21,322 nt of DNA from JAXDLK01 sp034666665 (GTDB taxonomy: Bacteria; Desulfobacterota; Binatia; JACPRU01): positions 1-21,322 of the forward strand of contig JAXDLK010000311.1 in assembly GCA_034666665.1 (NCBI GenBank), given 5' to 3'. The notes under the pieces are model-generated. The model ran no database searches, was not told the DNA's origin, and saw only the letters and a list, made by a program, of their open reading frames with translations. Both the position numbers and the translations under genes were made by a program. Positions 1 through 7,805 of this stretch are shown piece after piece (position 1 is the first letter of the stretch; each line of letters begins with the position of its first letter).

Positions 1-1
1 C

Positions 2-94
2 GGCCGTCCCATCGGAATGATCGGTAGCGAACGGCTCCGCGACGTGCTGCGGGGACTGGCGCTCCTCTTCGGCACCGACCTCGCAGCGGCGTGA
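2..94 (+). CDS. 3' end of an unidentified protein (partial)
   Basis: An open frame enters from the left edge and stops at the TGA at 92-94, giving the last 30 residues of a protein. The readable tail starts GRPIGMIGSERLRDVL and ends in a hydrophobic, alanine-rich stretch (LALLFGTDLAAA). It shows no motif that I can assign to a family. The frame is supported by being open to the edge and by the high-GC third-position usage shared with the window. It points toward ftsH but is separated from it by a minus-strand gene remnant. Whether this is a true gene end cannot be settled without the upstream sequence. Confidence 0.4.
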   Translation, partial: GRPIGMIGSERLRDVLRGLALLFGTDLAAA

Positions 95-102
95 GCGAAT
101 GG

Positions 103-400
103 TCAGCCGACCTGCACCGTCAGCATGGATATGGATCCGCCGTCCACGCCTTCCACGGGGAACGTGATCGTCTCGTCCTGCCTCTGCTGGGCGATGACGT
201 AGAGAAGCGCAGGTAGTGCTCCGGCGTCGGGATCGACAACGCCGCGTCGCGTCGCAGGCCTTCGTAGTCGATCCGCGGTGCGTGATCGCGCGCGAGCAAC
301 AGCGGGCGTACCTCGTTCTCGAAGCGTCTCGCCCATGGCGGTGACGGCGGTTTCCGGCAGGTACGTGCCCGAAGAAGATCGCCGGCATACGGTCGGCCAT
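103..400 (-). pseudogene. decayed 4,5-DOPA/LigB-type extradiol dioxygenase (YgiD-like)
   Basis: Read on the minus strand, this stretch holds recognisable pieces of the YgiD/4,5-DOPA extradiol dioxygenase family (class III ring-cleaving dioxygenases, normally about 260 residues), spread over three frames. Bases 400-365 give MADRMPAIFFGH, the family N-terminus up to the first metal-site histidine. Bases 363-334 give YLPETAVTAM in another frame, matching the segment after the conserved HW. Bases 335-210 give WARRFENEV, LLARDHAPRIDYE and TPEHYL in the third frame. Bases 213-103 return to the second frame with LLYVIAQ, FPVEGVDGGSISML and the normal family end VQVG. About 30 residues are missing at the first junction and roughly 150 at the second, and there is a one-base shift at EHYL/PALLYV. 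The HW segment and most of the active site are gone, so the product cannot be functional. Family and decay are clear to me from motif memory; the deletion sizes are estimates. Confidence 0.8.
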
Positions 401-401
401 C

Positions 402-512
402 TCAGTCGCCCTCCGGCAGCGCCGCCATTCGGAAGCAGGCCGACGAGACGAGCATCACCGCGCGTGCCAGCGCCACGACGGATCGTCGCACTTCGATGGG
501 GGAGTGGGTCAT
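402..512 (-). CDS. 36-residue ORF upstream of the dioxygenase remnant, doubtful
   Basis: The ORF starts at ATG 512 and ends at the TGA at 402-404, one base before the ATG of the dioxygenase remnant. The product begins MTHSPIEVRRSVVALARAVM and has a modest hydrophobic stretch. I recognise no family. It may be a remnant of a gene once co-transcribed with the dioxygenase, or chance coding in GC-rich DNA. No strong Shine-Dalgarno site is visible upstream. Confidence 0.15.
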   Translation of the reverse strand: MTHSPIEVRRSVVALARAVMLVSSACFRMAALPEGD

Positions 513-565
513 CCCGGGTTGACCTCCGCCTGCTATGAGTCAGTGCCGCCCGAAAGGAGCCGACG

Positions 566-2653
566 ATGAGCTTGACGACCGAGCAGGCGAAGCGCAACCG
601 CGGCCCCGCACCGGCCGCGCGTAACCAGCCCGCCGACGGAACGACGCCGCGAGGCGCCAAGGATGGGCTGCGAGCGAAGCTGCCGCCGCGGAGGACCTGG
701 CTCTGGTTCGTGCTCATCCTGATCGCGAACTACTTGCTCGTACGGTTCTTCGTGCCGGCGCCTGATGCGCCGGTGACGGTGCCTTACACGGTATTCAAGG
801 AGGAGGTCGCCAAGGGCAACGTCCAGGCGATCTACGGTCGAGGCGAGATCATCACCGGCCGCTTCGCGGCGCCCGTTACCTATCCGCCGGCGCGCGAACC
901 GAGTTCAACGCCCAGCGCGAAGCCCGAAACCACGAGCGAGCATGATGTGGCCCGCCGCGCCGAGCCCAAGACCTCGAGCAGCTTCACGACCACGCTGCCC
1001 TCCTTCGTCGATCCCGGTCTGGAAGCATTCTTGATCGACCATCGCGTCGAGATCAGTGCCGAGCCCATCGCGGAAGAGGGGAGCCTCTGGGAGACGCTGC
1101 TCTTCGGGTTCGGCCCCGCTCTCCTCTTCATCGGGTTTTACGTGTGGACCTTCCGGCGGGCGGCGCAGGGCGGCATGGGCGGAATGATGGGTATCGGTAG
1201 GAGCAAGGCTCGCCGCTACGACCAGGAGCAGGGTACGAAGGTCACCTTCGACGACGTCGCCGGAATCGACGAGGCCGAGAACGAGCTGGTCGAGATCGTG
1301 GATTTCCTCCGCGACCCGAAGAAGTACACGCGTCTCGGCGGGAGCGCTCCCAAGGGCGTGCTGCTGATCGGCGCGCCGGGAACCGGGAAGACCCTGCTCG
1401 CGAAGGCGGTCGCGGGCGAGGCGGGCGTTCCGTTCTTCTCGATGAGCGCCGCCGAGTTCGTCGAGATGATCGTGGGGGTCGGCGCCGCCAGGGTCCGCGA
1501 CCTCTTCAAGCAGGCGCGCGAGAATGCGCCGGCGATCGTCTTCATCGACGAGCTCGACGCGATCGGCCGCGCGCGCGGGCAGGTGGCGATCGGAGGCTCG
1601 AGCGAGCAGGAGCAGACCTTGAACCAGATCCTGACCGAGATGGATGGCTTCTCCAGCCGTGAGGGCATCATCGTGCTGGCGGCGACGAATCAGCCGGACG
1701 TGCTCGACAAGGCACTCCTGCGCCCCGGACGCTTCGACCGCCGCGTGGTGGTGAACCTGCCGGACAAGACCGGGCGCGAGGCGATCCTCCGCGTCCACAC
1801 CCGCGGCGTGCCGCTGGCGACCGACGCGAGCTTGACGGAGATCGCGGCCGCGACTCCCGGGTTCTCGGGCGCCGACTTGAAGAACCTCGTCAACGAGGCG
1901 GCGCTGCTCGCCGCCCGCCGCGAGCGGAACGAGGTCCGTCTCGAGGACTTCTTCGATGCGCTGGAGAAGATCGTGCTCGGCCCCGAGCGGCCGATTCTCC
2001 TGAGCCGTGCCGACAAGGAGCGCATTGCCTATCACGAGGGGGGACACGCGATCCTCGGCCTGGTGGTGCCCGGCGCCGATCCCGTCCATCGGGTGACGAT
2101 CGTGCCGCGCGGGCAAGCTCTCGGCGTGACGTATCAGCGCCCCGAGAGCGACCGCTACAACTATCCGGAAGCCTATTTGCGGGCGAGGATCGTCGGCATG
2201 CTCGGGGGACGGGCGGCCGAGGAGATCGTCTACGGCACGAAGACGACGGGCGCCGAGGACGACATCGAGCAAGCCACCAGTCTCGCCCGCCGGATGGTCA
2301 CGCGTTGGGGCATGAGCGAGCGGCTCGGGATGGTGCAGCTCGCGCCGCGGGAGAACCCCTACCTCGCCGGAGGGGGCATCTACCCGGGGGCGAAGCCCTT
2401 CAGCGAGGAGACCGCGAAGGCGATCGACGCCGAGGTGCTCGAGATCATCAGCGAGAGCCACGCCGAAGCGAAACGCCTGCTGAGCACACACCGCAAGCGA
2501 CTCGACGCGCTCGTCGACGCCTTGCTCGTCCGGGAAACACTCAACGAGCAAGAGATCCTCGAGGTCACCGGGCTCCCGCCGGCACCGGCCCTGGAGACCG
2601 GGATGTTGCCGGTCCCGGGTGCGGACGGTGGCAGCGTCGGCTCGGCCTCGTGA
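566..2653 (+). CDS. ftsH: ATP-dependent zinc metalloprotease FtsH
   Basis: FtsH is a membrane-anchored AAA+ protease that forms hexamers and degrades misfolded membrane proteins and selected regulators. The ATG at 566 has an AAGGAG site at 554-559. The 695-residue product has a proline-rich cytosolic N-terminus, a first membrane helix at about 45-63, an external segment of about 110 residues, a second helix at about 176-196, and then the AAA module. Walker A is GAPGTGKT (269-276), Walker B is VFIDE (325-329), and the arginine-finger region is RPGRFDR (386-392). The zinc site is HEGGH (490-494), with D566 as the probable third ligand. Two details differ from the usual sequence. The pore motif reads MIVGVG, with Ile302 where most FtsH have Phe, and the zinc motif has Gly in place of Ala. 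The external segment carries a Ser/Thr/Pro/Glu-rich insert at about 107-142, making it longer than in E. coli. No CIRCE element or clear heat-shock promoter was found upstream. It may be one of several ftsH copies in the genome. Confidence 0.97.
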   Translation: MSLTTEQAKRNRGPAPAARNQPADGTTPRGAKDGLRAKLPPRRTWLWFVLILIANYLLVRFFVPAPDAPVTVPYTVFKEEVAKGNVQAIYGRGEIITGRFAAPVTYPPAREPSSTPSAKPETTSEHDVARRAEPKTSSSFTTTLPSFVDPGLEAFLIDHRVEISAEPIAEEGSLWETLLFGFGPALLFIGFYVWTFRRAAQGGMGGMMGIGRSKARRYDQEQGTKVTFDDVAGIDEAENELVEIVDFLRDPKKYTRLGGSAPKGVLLIGAPGTGKTLLAKAVAGEAGVPFFSMSAAEFVEMIVGVGAARVRDLFKQARENAPAIVFIDELDAIGRARGQVAIGGSSEQEQTLNQILTEMDGFSSREGIIVLAATNQPDVLDKALLRPGRFDRRVVVNLPDKTGREAILRVHTRGVPLATDASLTEIAAATPGFSGADLKNLVNEAALLAARRERNEVRLEDFFDALEKIVLGPERPILLSRADKERIAYHEGGHAILGLVVPGADPVHRVTIVPRGQALGVTYQRPESDRYNYPEAYLRARIVGMLGGRAAEEIVYGTKTTGAEDDIEQATSLARRMVTRWGMSERLGMVQLAPRENPYLAGGGIYPGAKPFSEETAKAIDAEVLEIISESHAEAKRLLSTHRKRLDALVDALLVRETLNEQEILEVTGLPPAPALETGMLPVPGADGGSVGSAS

Positions 2654-2654
2654 G

Positions 2655-4898
2655 CTAGCCGTCCGTTTCCGCCGACCAGGCTTCGCCCCACCGTACCGAA
2701 TGACCGGTCCTCAGGCCTGCCACGAAGAGGACCAGTGACACCGTGCCCGCCGCAAAGATCGTATCGCCGACGACGCGCATCCATCGCAGCATCTGGAGAA
2801 GGTCCGTCTGCAGGAACTCGGGACTGCGAGCGTACCAGTAACCACGCTCGACGGATGCCCAGGTCTGCATGAGCCCTACGGGCAACAAGCTCAGTACGAC
2901 CATCGCCATCAAGCCGAGGTTGATCGCCCAGAAGGCGAACTGGAGCGCTCCCTCTCGCCACACCTCCGTCGGCCTCAGTGCGCGAAAGCAAAAGAGCATC
3001 AAACCGATCCCGAGCATCCCGTAGACTCCGAACAATGCAGCGTGGCCGTGCACCGGCGTCGTGTTCAGGCCCTGCATGTAATAGAGCGCGACCGGTGGAT
3101 TGATCATGAAGCCGAACAATCCTGCGCCGACCAGGTTCCAGAACGCGACCGCGACGAAGAAGTAGATCGGCCATCGATACTTCCTCACCCACGGTCGGGC
3201 CTGGCTGAGCTTCAAGTTGTGCCATGCCTCGAAGCCGACGAACAGCAAAGGTACGACTTCCAGCGCGCTGAATACCGCTCCCAGTGCGAGGACGATGGTC
3301 GGCGTTCCCGCGAAGTAGAGATGGTGCAGAGTGCCGATGATGCCGCCCGAAAGGAAGATCGTCGACGCGAGCACCGTGGTGACGCCGGCGGTCTTCAGGC
3401 TCACGAGGTGGAGCCTCGCGAAGAGGAATGCGATCACCACGGTCGCGAAGACTTCGAAGAACCCCTCGACCCAGAGGTGCACGACCCACCAGCGCCAGTA
3501 CTCCGCAACGGCCAGGTTCGTCGTGCGGCCGTAACCCAGCGCAGCACCGTAGAAGCCGGCGATCGCCGTCGCCGAGATGAGGAACAGCGTGAGAATCGGC
3601 TTCTGATCGTCGTTGCGACGCAATGCCGGCAAGATTGCGCGAACCAGAAGGGTCAGCCACAGCACCAGGCCGATCAGCAGGGCGATCTGCCACAGACGTC
3701 CGAGGTCGATGTACTCGTAACCGCTATGCCCGAGGTAGAACCACGCCGCACCGGAAAGCTTCTGCTTCACGCTCAGCCACTGACCCGCCATCGATCCGAC
3801 CACCACCACCAGCAACGCCACGAAGAGGACGTCGACACCGAGTCGCTGGAAGCGCGGCTCGGTCCCGACCGCCGGGCCGATGTAGAGGCCGGCGGCCAGC
3901 CATGCAGTCGCGATCCAGAATATGCCGAGCTGCAAGTGCCACGTGCGCGTGATCGCGTAGGGAAGCACCCGATCGAGCGGAATGCCGTAGAAGCCGCTCC
4001 CCTCGACGCCGTAGTGAGCGGTGACGACGCCGAGGACGACCTGCACGAGGATGAGCGCGGTCACCGTCCAGAAATACTTGACGACCGCCTGCTGCGACGG
4101 CGTGGCTCGAGAGCCGAGCAGCGGATCGTCGGCCGGAACGTCGTCGCGAGGAAATTCCACTCTCTGAGTCGCGTACCAGAATGCCATTGCGCCGATTCCA
4201 GCGAGGAGCACGATGATGCTGACACCGGTCCACACGATGGCCTCGCCCGTGGGACGGTTGCCGACGAGCGGCTCGTGAGGCCAGTTGCTCGTGTACGTGA
4301 CGGAGTCGCCGGGGCGGTTCGTGACCGCGGCCCACGAGGTCCAGAAGATGAAGGCCGCGAGTTGGCGGAGCCGGTGGACGTCGGTGACCGCGCCCGTGGG
4401 AATCGCGTACTCGCTGCGGCCGTTCGCGAAGACGTCTGCGTAATGCGCTGCGTTCGCGGCGAACGCGCGTGCGCGCACCGGCTCGACCGTGAGGAGTCGC
4501 GTCGAGGGATCGTAACCATTGGCTCGAATCGATGCCTGGAGCCGGCTCTGCAGTGCGCCTCGCTGCTCCGCGCCCAGCGCATCGTAGGCTCGCCCGTATT
4601 GCTGGCCAGCCCACTCATCCAGGACGAACGTCGCCTCGCGGTGCAGCCAGTCCGCGGTCCAATCGGGCGCAACGTAGCTCCCGTGGCCCCAAATCGAGCC
4701 TACCTCCATGCCGCCCATGGACTGCCAGACGTTCTGGCCGGCGGTGACGTCGCCCGCGGGAATGACCTCCCGTCCCTCCGTCGTCACGACTCGGTCCGGT
4801 ACGGGAGGTGCCTCTTGGTAGATGCGGACGCCGGTCCAGCCGAGAACGGCGAAGGACACGGTCAGGACAGCTGCGAAGGCCGACCAGTATCGTCGCAT
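2655..4898 (-). CDS. norB: quinol-dependent nitric oxide reductase (qNor, NorB/NorZ type)
   Basis: This is a single-chain haem-copper-superfamily enzyme that reduces two NO to N2O with electrons from quinol at the inner membrane. The product is 747 residues, the usual qNor length. It has one N-terminal membrane helix (about 5-27), a hydrophilic domain of about 190 residues without any CxxCH (so no c-type haem, as expected for qNor rather than NorCB), and then a block of about 12-13 membrane helices. Metal ligands inferred from the cNor/qNor pattern are H321 (haem b), H474, E478, H525 and H526 (non-haem iron site), and H617/H619 in PVHGHAALFG (haem b3 and b). E482 and E547 match further conserved glutamates. 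It ends one base from the ftsH stop on the opposite strand. The ATG at 4898 follows GAAAGG about 10 bases upstream. I see no FNR/DNR-like, NsrR-like or sigma-54/NorR-like site in the 130-base upstream gap, so its control is unclear. Confidence 0.95.
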   Translation of the reverse strand: MRRYWSAFAAVLTVSFAVLGWTGVRIYQEAPPVPDRVVTTEGREVIPAGDVTAGQNVWQSMGGMEVGSIWGHGSYVAPDWTADWLHREATFVLDEWAGQQYGRAYDALGAEQRGALQSRLQASIRANGYDPSTRLLTVEPVRARAFAANAAHYADVFANGRSEYAIPTGAVTDVHRLRQLAAFIFWTSWAAVTNRPGDSVTYTSNWPHEPLVGNRPTGEAIVWTGVSIIVLLAGIGAMAFWYATQRVEFPRDDVPADDPLLGSRATPSQQAVVKYFWTVTALILVQVVLGVVTAHYGVEGSGFYGIPLDRVLPYAITRTWHLQLGIFWIATAWLAAGLYIGPAVGTEPRFQRLGVDVLFVALLVVVVGSMAGQWLSVKQKLSGAAWFYLGHSGYEYIDLGRLWQIALLIGLVLWLTLLVRAILPALRRNDDQKPILTLFLISATAIAGFYGAALGYGRTTNLAVAEYWRWWVVHLWVEGFFEVFATVVIAFLFARLHLVSLKTAGVTTVLASTIFLSGGIIGTLHHLYFAGTPTIVLALGAVFSALEVVPLLFVGFEAWHNLKLSQARPWVRKYRWPIYFFVAVAFWNLVGAGLFGFMINPPVALYYMQGLNTTPVHGHAALFGVYGMLGIGLMLFCFRALRPTEVWREGALQFAFWAINLGLMAMVVLSLLPVGLMQTWASVERGYWYARSPEFLQTDLLQMLRWMRVVGDTIFAAGTVSLVLFVAGLRTGHSVRWGEAWSAETDG

Positions 4899-4990
4899 CG
4901 TTCATTGCCTTTCATTTCGGGTTGACGATGTACTGTTCCTCGTCTCGGATGTCCCGGGGTGGACCACGGGCTTTTGGCGAATCGCCCGAT

Positions 4991-5002
4991 GAACCGCGGT
5001 TC
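4991..5002. repeat. perfect 12-base palindrome upstream of norB
   Basis: GAACCGCGGTTC reads identically on both strands. It lies about 93 bases upstream of the norB start, in the gap between the acyl-CoA synthetase fusion and norB. With no loop it is more like a dimeric protein binding site than a hairpin. No matching copy was noticed elsewhere in the window, and chance in GC-rich DNA is possible. Confidence 0.35.
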
Positions 5003-5012
5003 CTGCCACGGT

Positions 5013-5024
5013 GCCCCGCGGGGC
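5013..5024 (-). terminator. GC palindrome just after the acyl-CoA synthetase stop
   Basis: GCCCCGCGGGGC is a perfect 12-base palindrome starting 5 bases past the TGA of the minus-strand synthetase gene. Its position suits a transcript-end or RNA-stabilising structure, but it has no loop of its own and no following T-run, so it is not a canonical intrinsic terminator. It may partly separate norB from the genes upstream. Confidence 0.25.
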
Positions 5025-5028
5025 GCCG

Positions 5029-7746
5029 TCACGACAGTGGGCCGATCCGCATGCGTGCGTCGACGACGATCGCCCCGCGTCCCGGCGCGAGCAGCTTGAC
5101 GGGATTCATGTCGAGCTCCCGCAGCTCGGGAACGATCTCGACGAGCGCGGCCGCTCGGCGAATCACCGCGATCAGCGCCTCACGATCCGCCGCCGGGCCG
5201 CCGCGGTAGCCGTCGAGGAGCTTCCGCGATCGGAGGCCGTCGATCATCTCGGCAGCGTCGGAGTCGGTCAGCGGCGTCAGACGGAAGGCGACGTCGCGAA
5301 CCAGCTCCACGAGGACTCCGCCGAAGCCACAGACGACGAGCGGACCGAAGGTCGGATCCATCGTGACGCCGACGAGCGCTTCCACTCCGTCCACCTGCCG
5401 CTGCAAGAGCACGCGCTCGAGCGGCGCGCCGACCCGCTGCAGCCGCTCTCGCAGCGTATCTACCGCCGCCGCGACGGCCGGGCGTGAATCGAGCCCGAGG
5501 ATCACTCCGCCGACGTCGCTCTTGTGGAGGACTCCGGAAGAGATCGCCTTCGCGACCACGGGATAGCCGAGTCGCTCCGCCGCGGCGACGGAGTCGTCCG
5601 GTGACGTCTCCGCGAAGCCGGCGAGCTCGACCCCGGTCGCGGAGAGGACGGTGGCGACGTCGCTCGTGGACAGCCACCGAGGCCCATCCGCTTCCTCGAG
5701 GACGCGGTCGACGACCGCGCGCACCGCCGTCGCTGCAGACTCGTCGAGCGTCAGGACTTCTCCCTGCGTCCGCCGCCGCCAGCGCGCGTGGCGCTCGGCC
5801 GCGGCGAGCGCGATCGCGGCGTTCTCGGGGTAAGTGTACGACGGCAGCGGCCCGCGCGGTCCGCCGCCGAGGGCCGCGGGCGCACCGGGTCCCGACAGGA
5901 ATACCGTCGCGATCGGCTTTTCGGTCGGGACCTCCGCCGCTCCGCGCGCGATTCCGGCCGCGATCTCGTCGGGCCGAGTCACCAGAGGCGGGATGTAGAT
6001 GACGACGACCGCATCGGTCGTCGGATCGTTCCCCACCGCCGCGATCGCGCGCTCGTAATCCTCGGGACCGGCGGCGGCGAGCATGTCGACCGGGTTTGCC
6101 AGCCCGGCCTGCGGCGGCAGGAAAGCGGCGAGCGCTTCGCGTGTCGTGCTGGTGAGCTCCGGCAACGTCAGTCCCTTCGCCTCGCACGCGTCGGCGAGAA
6201 GAATCCCGGGACCGCCGGCGTTCGTGACGACCCCGACGCGCGGACCCGGGGGCAGCGGCTGCGTCGAGAGCAGCGCCGTCAGGTCGAAGAGCTCCTCGAG
6301 CGTGTTCGTGCGCATCACGCCGGCCTGCTCGAAGAGCGCATCCACGGCGACGTCGAGGTTCGCCAGCGCCGCGGAATGGCTCGAGGCCGCGCGGCTTCCC
6401 GCCGCCGAGCGTCCCGACTTCACCGCGACGATCGGTTTTTGGCGCGCGACGTCCGGCGTGACGCGTGCGAACTTCCGCGGGTTCCCGAAGCTTTCCAGGT
6501 AGAGGGCGATCACGCGGGTGCGAGGATCCTCGGCCCAGTACGCGAGGAGATCGTTGCCCGAGACGTCGGCCTTGTTGCCGACGGACACGAACGTCGAGAT
6601 GCCGATCCCGCGTGCGCGCGCGTGCTCGAGCAGCGCGATCCCGAGCGCCCCGCTCTGCGACAGCACCGCGACGTTTCCGGCCGGCGGCCAGACGGGCGAG
6701 AACGTTGCGTTCAGACGCACCGCCGGGTCGGTATTGAGGACGCCGATGCAGTTCGGCCCGACCATGCGCATGCCGGACCCTCTCACGAGATGCTTCAGAC
6801 GCTCCTGGGCCAGACGCCCCGCATCGCTCGCTTCCGCGAAGCCGGACGAGATCACCACCACGGAGTGAACGTTCGCGCGGGCGCAATCGGCGATGACGGC
6901 CTCGACCGACGGCTGTGGGACCGCCACCACGGCCAGGTCGATCGCGGAGCCGACGGCGGTGACGGCGGCGAACGCGGGCAGCCCTTCCAGCTCGGCCGCT
7001 TCCGGATGGATCGGATAGATCCGGCCGTTGAATCCCGTCGAGATCAGGTTCCGCAGAATCGCGCTGCCGATGCCCTGCGAATTCCGTGAGGCACCGATGA
7101 TCGCCACCGCGCCTGGCTGGAGGAGGGACCGAATGCTCCGCGCCGCCGCCTGCCGCTCGCGTCGCTGACCGATCCTTCGCGATGCATCGGTCTCCTCGGT
7201 CGGGAACGAGAGGTGTACGACCCCGGCGTCGGTGGAGCGCTTCACCGTGAAGCCGCTCGCCGCGAAGACGTCGAGCATGCGTTCGTTGTCGCCGAGGACG
7301 TCGGCTTCGAACTCGCAGATCCCGTTGGTTTCGGCGATTCGGGCCAAGTGCTGGAGCAGGAGCGAGCCGACGCCCCGGCCCTGGTGCTCGTCGAGCACGG
7401 CGAACGCGACCTCGGCGCCTCGTGGTACGGCGTTCGAGTCGACGACGATGTAGCGCCCGACCCCGATGACGTGCTCGGCGCCGCCGTCGAGAAGCGTGGC
7501 GAGAAGCCCGACGTGCGTGGTGAAGTCGAGCTCGGTCAGACGCGTGACCTCCTCTTCGCTCAGACGCTTTCGCGGACCGAAGAAGCGCAGATACACGGAC
7601 CGCGGGCTCAATCGCCCGAAGTGCTCGAGAAGCAGAGGTCCGTCGATCGGGCGGATCGCGCGGATGCAGATGGAGCCTCCGTCGCGGAGGATCTCCTCGG
7701 TCGCGTAGGAACGCGGGTCGCGAGGGCTTGCGGCCGACGACGCCAT
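5029..7746 (-). CDS. GNAT acetyltransferase fused to NDP-forming acyl-CoA synthetase (Pat/PatZ-like)
   Basis: The 905-residue product joins a GNAT domain (about 20-180) to a complete NDP-forming acyl-CoA synthetase-like module. The GNAT acetyl-CoA loop is HQGRGVGSLL (121-130). A CoA-binding Rossmann domain begins at AVAIIGAS (213-220). The succinyl-CoA-ligase-like domains follow, with LSQSGALG (362-369) and ASSHSAALA (454-462). An ATP-grasp domain fills about 690-900, with GVLHKSDVGGV (738-748) and a DMNPV motif near the end. Proteins of this build include the protein lysine acetyltransferases Pat/PatZ, which control acetyl-CoA synthetase and other enzymes. E. coli PatZ has GNAT at the C-terminus; here it is N-terminal, as in some actinobacterial homologues. 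His457 occupies the place of the phosphorylated histidine of active ADP-forming synthetases, so real acyl-CoA synthesis cannot be excluded. The start is the ATG at 7746, the only good one before the GNAT fold, though its ribosome binding site is weak. It lies 59 bases after the CBS gene, probably in one operon. Confidence 0.93.
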   Translation of the reverse strand: MASSAASPRDPRSYATEEILRDGGSICIRAIRPIDGPLLLEHFGRLSPRSVYLRFFGPRKRLSEEEVTRLTELDFTTHVGLLATLLDGGAEHVIGVGRYIVVDSNAVPRGAEVAFAVLDEHQGRGVGSLLLQHLARIAETNGICEFEADVLGDNERMLDVFAASGFTVKRSTDAGVVHLSFPTEETDASRRIGQRRERQAAARSIRSLLQPGAVAIIGASRNSQGIGSAILRNLISTGFNGRIYPIHPEAAELEGLPAFAAVTAVGSAIDLAVVAVPQPSVEAVIADCARANVHSVVVISSGFAEASDAGRLAQERLKHLVRGSGMRMVGPNCIGVLNTDPAVRLNATFSPVWPPAGNVAVLSQSGALGIALLEHARARGIGISTFVSVGNKADVSGNDLLAYWAEDPRTRVIALYLESFGNPRKFARVTPDVARQKPIVAVKSGRSAAGSRAASSHSAALANLDVAVDALFEQAGVMRTNTLEELFDLTALLSTQPLPPGPRVGVVTNAGGPGILLADACEAKGLTLPELTSTTREALAAFLPPQAGLANPVDMLAAAGPEDYERAIAAVGNDPTTDAVVVIYIPPLVTRPDEIAAGIARGAAEVPTEKPIATVFLSGPGAPAALGGGPRGPLPSYTYPENAAIALAAAERHARWRRRTQGEVLTLDESAATAVRAVVDRVLEEADGPRWLSTSDVATVLSATGVELAGFAETSPDDSVAAAERLGYPVVAKAISSGVLHKSDVGGVILGLDSRPAVAAAVDTLRERLQRVGAPLERVLLQRQVDGVEALVGVTMDPTFGPLVVCGFGGVLVELVRDVAFRLTPLTDSDAAEMIDGLRSRKLLDGYRGGPAADREALIAVIRRAAALVEIVPELRELDMNPVKLLAPGRGAIVVDARMRIGPLS

Positions 7747-7805
7747 GGGGGAAACCGCCGTGTCATTCGGCTCGTCCGAAGCGTTGAAGGGCAAACCGGT
7801 GACCT

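Noticed and set aside
512..565. Heat-shock promoter or CIRCE element before ftsH
   Set aside because: TTGACC at 519-524 has no -10 box at a proper distance (TATGAG is only 9 bases away), and no CIRCE inverted repeat is present.
905..2551. Long open frame on the minus strand opposite ftsH
   Set aside because: It is the mirror frame of a highly conserved gene in GC-rich DNA. The predicted product has His/Arg/Asp/Val-rich noise composition and no motif.
3042..4925. Long plus-strand frame opposite the NO reductase
   Set aside because: Composition is Arg/Asp/His-rich without any domain, while the opposite strand encodes a qNor with all metal ligands.
4899..5028. FNR/DNR-type or NorR/sigma-54 site before norB
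   Set aside because: TTGACGATGTACTG has only one good half-site, and no GG-N10-GC with matching flanks was found.
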